From: Nocardiopsis chromatogenes YIM 90109
GTDB taxonomy: Bacteria; Actinomycetota; Actinomycetes; Streptosporangiales; Streptosporangiaceae
Direction of reading: 5' to 3'
Assembly (NCBI RefSeq): GCF_000341185.1
Contig: NZ_ANBH01000322.1
Span: forward strand, 10,897 to 44,794
Length of the DNA: 33,898 nucleotides
The position numbers and the translations under genes were made by a program. How positions within the stretch are numbered: the first letter of the stretch is position 1; every line of letters begins with the position of its first letter. This document shows, in pieces, positions 32,228-33,898 of this stretch. The notes beneath the pieces are model-generated. The model did not search any database and was not told the DNA's origin. It saw only the letters and a program-made list of their open reading frames with translations.

Positions 32228-33064
32228 ATGACCGACACCTCCTTCACCTGGCCCCTCGGCCGCAACGAAAGCGGCCTGGAGTTCTACGACCTGTCCCACC
32301 CGTGGGGGCACGGAACCCCGTGCTGGCCGTATTTCGAGGACGTGAAGATCGAGCGCCTGCACAGCATGTCGAAGTCCCGCGTGCTGACGCAGCGGATCAG
32401 CACCGTGATGCACTCGGGCACACACATCGACGCCCCCGGCCACGTCGTGGAGAACACTCCGCTCCTCGACGAGGTCCCGCTCAGCTCCTTCTTCGGCACC
32501 GGGGTGGTCGTGTCGATCCCCAAGAAGAAGTGGGAGGTCGTCACCGCCGCCGACCTGGAGGCGGCCGCGCCGGAGATCCGGCCCGGCGACATCGTGATCG
32601 TCAACACCGGCTGGCACCACACCTACGGGGACAACAGCGACTACTACGCCTACTCCCCCGGCTTCTACAAGGAGGCCGGGGAGTGGTTCGCCGACAAGGG
32701 CGTCAAGGCGGTGGGGACCGACACCCAGGCTCTGGACCACCCGCTGGCCACCGCCATCGGCCCGCACGGCCCCGGCGCCCCGAACGGCCTGCTGCCGTGG
32801 GCCTGCGAGGAGTACGAGGCCGAGACCGGCCGGAAGGTCCTCGACGACTTCCCGGAGTGGGAGCCGTGCCACCGCGCCATCCTGTCCAAAGGCATCATCG
32901 GCTTCGAGAACGTCGGCGGCGACCTGGACGCGGTCACCGGCCGACGCGTCACCTTCGCCGCGTTCCCCTGGCGCTGGACCGGCGGCGACGGGTGCATCGT
33001 CCGCCTGGTCGCCATCGTCGACCCGACCGGCACCTACCGGATCGAGCGGGGCGAGCGCGGATGA
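32228..33064 (+). CDS. Cyclase family metal-dependent hydrolase
   Basis: This is a 278-residue member of the kynurenine formamidase/cyclase superfamily. The signature HSGTHIDAPGH (62-72) provides metal ligands, preceded by LSHPWGHGTPCWPYF. Central blocks are GDIVIVNTGWHHTYG and VGTDTQALDHPLA, with the late Glu/Asn region. Members hydrolyse amides, lactones or cyclic substrates such as N-formylkynurenine and isatin. The actual substrate is unknown. AAAGG lies about 10 bases before the ATG. An 81-base spacer separates it from the dehydrogenase gene, while its stop overlaps the cupin start (ATGA). Confidence 0.88.
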   Translation: MTDTSFTWPLGRNESGLEFYDLSHPWGHGTPCWPYFEDVKIERLHSMSKSRVLTQRISTVMHSGTHIDAPGHVVENTPLLDEVPLSSFFGTGVVVSIPKKKWEVVTAADLEAAAPEIRPGDIVIVNTGWHHTYGDNSDYYAYSPGFYKEAGEWFADKGVKAVGTDTQALDHPLATAIGPHGPGAPNGLLPWACEEYEAETGRKVLDDFPEWEPCHRAILSKGIIGFENVGGDLDAVTGRRVTFAAFPWRWTGGDGCIVRLVAIVDPTGTYRIERGERG

Positions 33065-33417
33065 GCCCCATGCGCGTGACCCGGCTCCGCCAGGCCCCGG
33101 CCTACCGGCCGCCGGCGCACCACGGCGTTCGCGCACTCCGCCTGCAGGGCCACGAGGCCGGGCCGACCGAACGGTTCTCCACCGGCCTTTCCTACTATCT
33201 GCCCGGCGGAGCGGCCGAGCCCTCACCCGCGCCCGAAGAGACCGTCTACGTCGTCCTCGACGGCGAGCTGGTGGTCACCGCCGACGGCCGCGAGGAGATC
33301 CTGCGGAGGCACGACTCCGTCCACCTCGCCAAGGGCCAGATCCGCTCGGTGGAGAACCGCTCCCCCCTCCCCGCCACCCTGCTCGTCACCATCGCGCTGC
33401 CGCCCGGGGAGGACTGA
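33061..33417 (+). CDS. Small cupin-domain protein
   Basis: This is a 118-residue single-domain cupin. The beta-barrel strands are visible (FSTGLSYYLPGG, EETVYVVLDGELVVTADG, HDSVHLAKGQIRSVENRSPL and TLLVTIALPPG). Canonical metal-binding histidines of motif 1 are reduced; a Tyr/Val-rich stretch with Glu (PEETVYVV) replaces HxH. It may therefore bind metal weakly or act as a ligand-binding or regulatory cupin. The start overlaps the cyclase stop, implying a tight functional link with it. No function is assigned. Confidence 0.82.
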   Translation: MSPMRVTRLRQAPAYRPPAHHGVRALRLQGHEAGPTERFSTGLSYYLPGGAAEPSPAPEETVYVVLDGELVVTADGREEILRRHDSVHLAKGQIRSVENRSPLPATLLVTIALPPGED

Positions 33418-33418
33418 C

Positions 33419-33898
33419 ATGGGCGCCGTCATCACCGTGGCCCCCACGGGGCCGATCGCGACCAAGGCCGACAACCCCCACCTGCCGACCTCCCCGGAGG
33501 GGATCGCCGCGGCCGTCGCCGACGCCTACCGGTCCGGCGCGTCGGTCGCCCACATCCACCTGCGTGACGAGCACCAGCGGCCGACCGCCGACCTGGACAC
33601 CGCACGCCGGACCATGGACCTGATCGGCACGCGCTGCCCGATCCTGATCCAGCTCTCCACGGGAGTAGGGCTGAGCGTGCCGTTCGAGGAGCGCGAGCGG
33701 CTGGTGGAGCTGCGGCCCCGCATGGCCACCCTGAACCCCTGCTCGATGAGCTTCGGCGAGGGCGAGTTCCGCAACCCGCCCGACGGGGTGCGCCGCCTGG
33801 CGGCCCGCATGCGCGAGCTGGACGTCAAGCCGGAACTGGAGATCTACGACACGGGCCACCTGGAGGCGTGCCTGCGGCTGCGGGGGGAGGGGCTGCTC
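33419..33898 (+). CDS. BKACE family (beta-keto acid cleavage enzyme), partial
   Basis: The first 160 codons of a BKACE (DUF849, 3-keto-5-aminohexanoate cleavage enzyme family) protein run off the window end. Visible features are ITVAPTGPIATKADNPHLP, the zinc-ligand motif HIHLRD (His45 and His47), IQLSTGVG, and ATLNPCSMSFGEGEF with the C-terminal part still to come. Family members condense a beta-keto acid with acetyl-CoA and give acetoacetate plus a new CoA ester. The ATG at 33419 lies one base after the cupin stop, with GGGGAGGA upstream. This gene makes the operon a beta-keto acid catabolic module. Confidence 0.9.
   Translation, partial: MGAVITVAPTGPIATKADNPHLPTSPEGIAAAVADAYRSGASVAHIHLRDEHQRPTADLDTARRTMDLIGTRCPILIQLSTGVGLSVPFEERERLVELRPRMATLNPCSMSFGEGEFRNPPDGVRRLAARMRELDVKPELEIYDTGHLEACLRLRGEGLL

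Noticed and set aside
30932-33226. 764-codon minus-strand open frame opposite the BKACE operon
   Set aside because: It is the antisense shadow of well-supported genes with family motifs on the plus strand. It has no recognisable domain.

Overview
The window is very GC-rich chromosomal DNA from an actinomycete. An SsgB-type sporulation protein, a free-standing roadblock (CvnB-like) protein, a KstR2-type steroid regulon, GTG and TTG starts with strong Shine-Dalgarno sequences, and 4-base stop/start overlaps all point to a sporulating, filamentous genus. Nocardiopsaceae (Nocardiopsis or Streptomonospora-like) is my best guess from overall style; this is inference and no marker gene here proves it.

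Layout. (1) 1-6.6 kb: a small secreted or membrane protein, a frameshifted alpha/beta hydrolase, a GNAT acetyltransferase, a translationally coupled MoxR-type AAA ATPase plus VWA/metallopeptidase-like protein, and a SAM methyltransferase. (2) 6.8-7.3 kb: the wreck of a phosphonate ABC transporter (phnC tail plus internally deleted phnE). (3) 7.3-18.6 kb: a compact KstR2 regulon for the last two steroid rings (C/D rings, the HIP pathway of cholesterol catabolism): two SDRs (Rv3548c and Rv3549c-like), echA20, ipdA, ipdB, ipdC, fadA6, kstR2, ipdF and a two-subunit acyl-CoA dehydrogenase. A small toxin-antitoxin-like pair sits between ipdC and fadA6. Two near-identical palindromes of KstR2-operator architecture lie in the two divergent intergenic regions. 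(4) 18.7-25.3 kb: housekeeping genes: a phospholipase D family protein, thrS, an FAD monooxygenase, a PGPGW membrane protein, tRNA-Val(CAC) and ssgB. (5) 25.5-27.9 kb: a class IV aminotransferase/aminodeoxychorismate lyase-like gene, a roadblock gene, and a tRNA cluster Gly-Gly-Cys-Val(GAC). (6) 27.9-30.3 kb: a mobile-element graveyard directly downstream of tRNA-Val: the C-terminal end of a tyrosine integrase, a broken IS5-family insertion, a gene cut by that insertion, and the decayed C-terminus of a serine integrase. (7) 30.4-33.9 kb: a tight catabolic operon (SDR, 3-hydroxyacyl-CoA dehydrogenase family, cyclase, cupin, BKACE) that runs off the window end.

How the genes work together. In region 3, IpdF, the acyl-CoA dehydrogenase pair, EchA20, IpdAB and FadA6 would open and degrade the C/D-ring propanoate CoA ester under KstR2 control. 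FadD3 and FadE30 are not recognisable as separate genes here and would have to be elsewhere. In region 7, the dehydrogenases would make a beta-keto acid that BKACE cleaves with acetyl-CoA to acetoacetate and a CoA ester. The substrate is unknown, and this operon is the best candidate for an undescribed pathway. No CRISPR array, rRNA or complete mobile element was seen.
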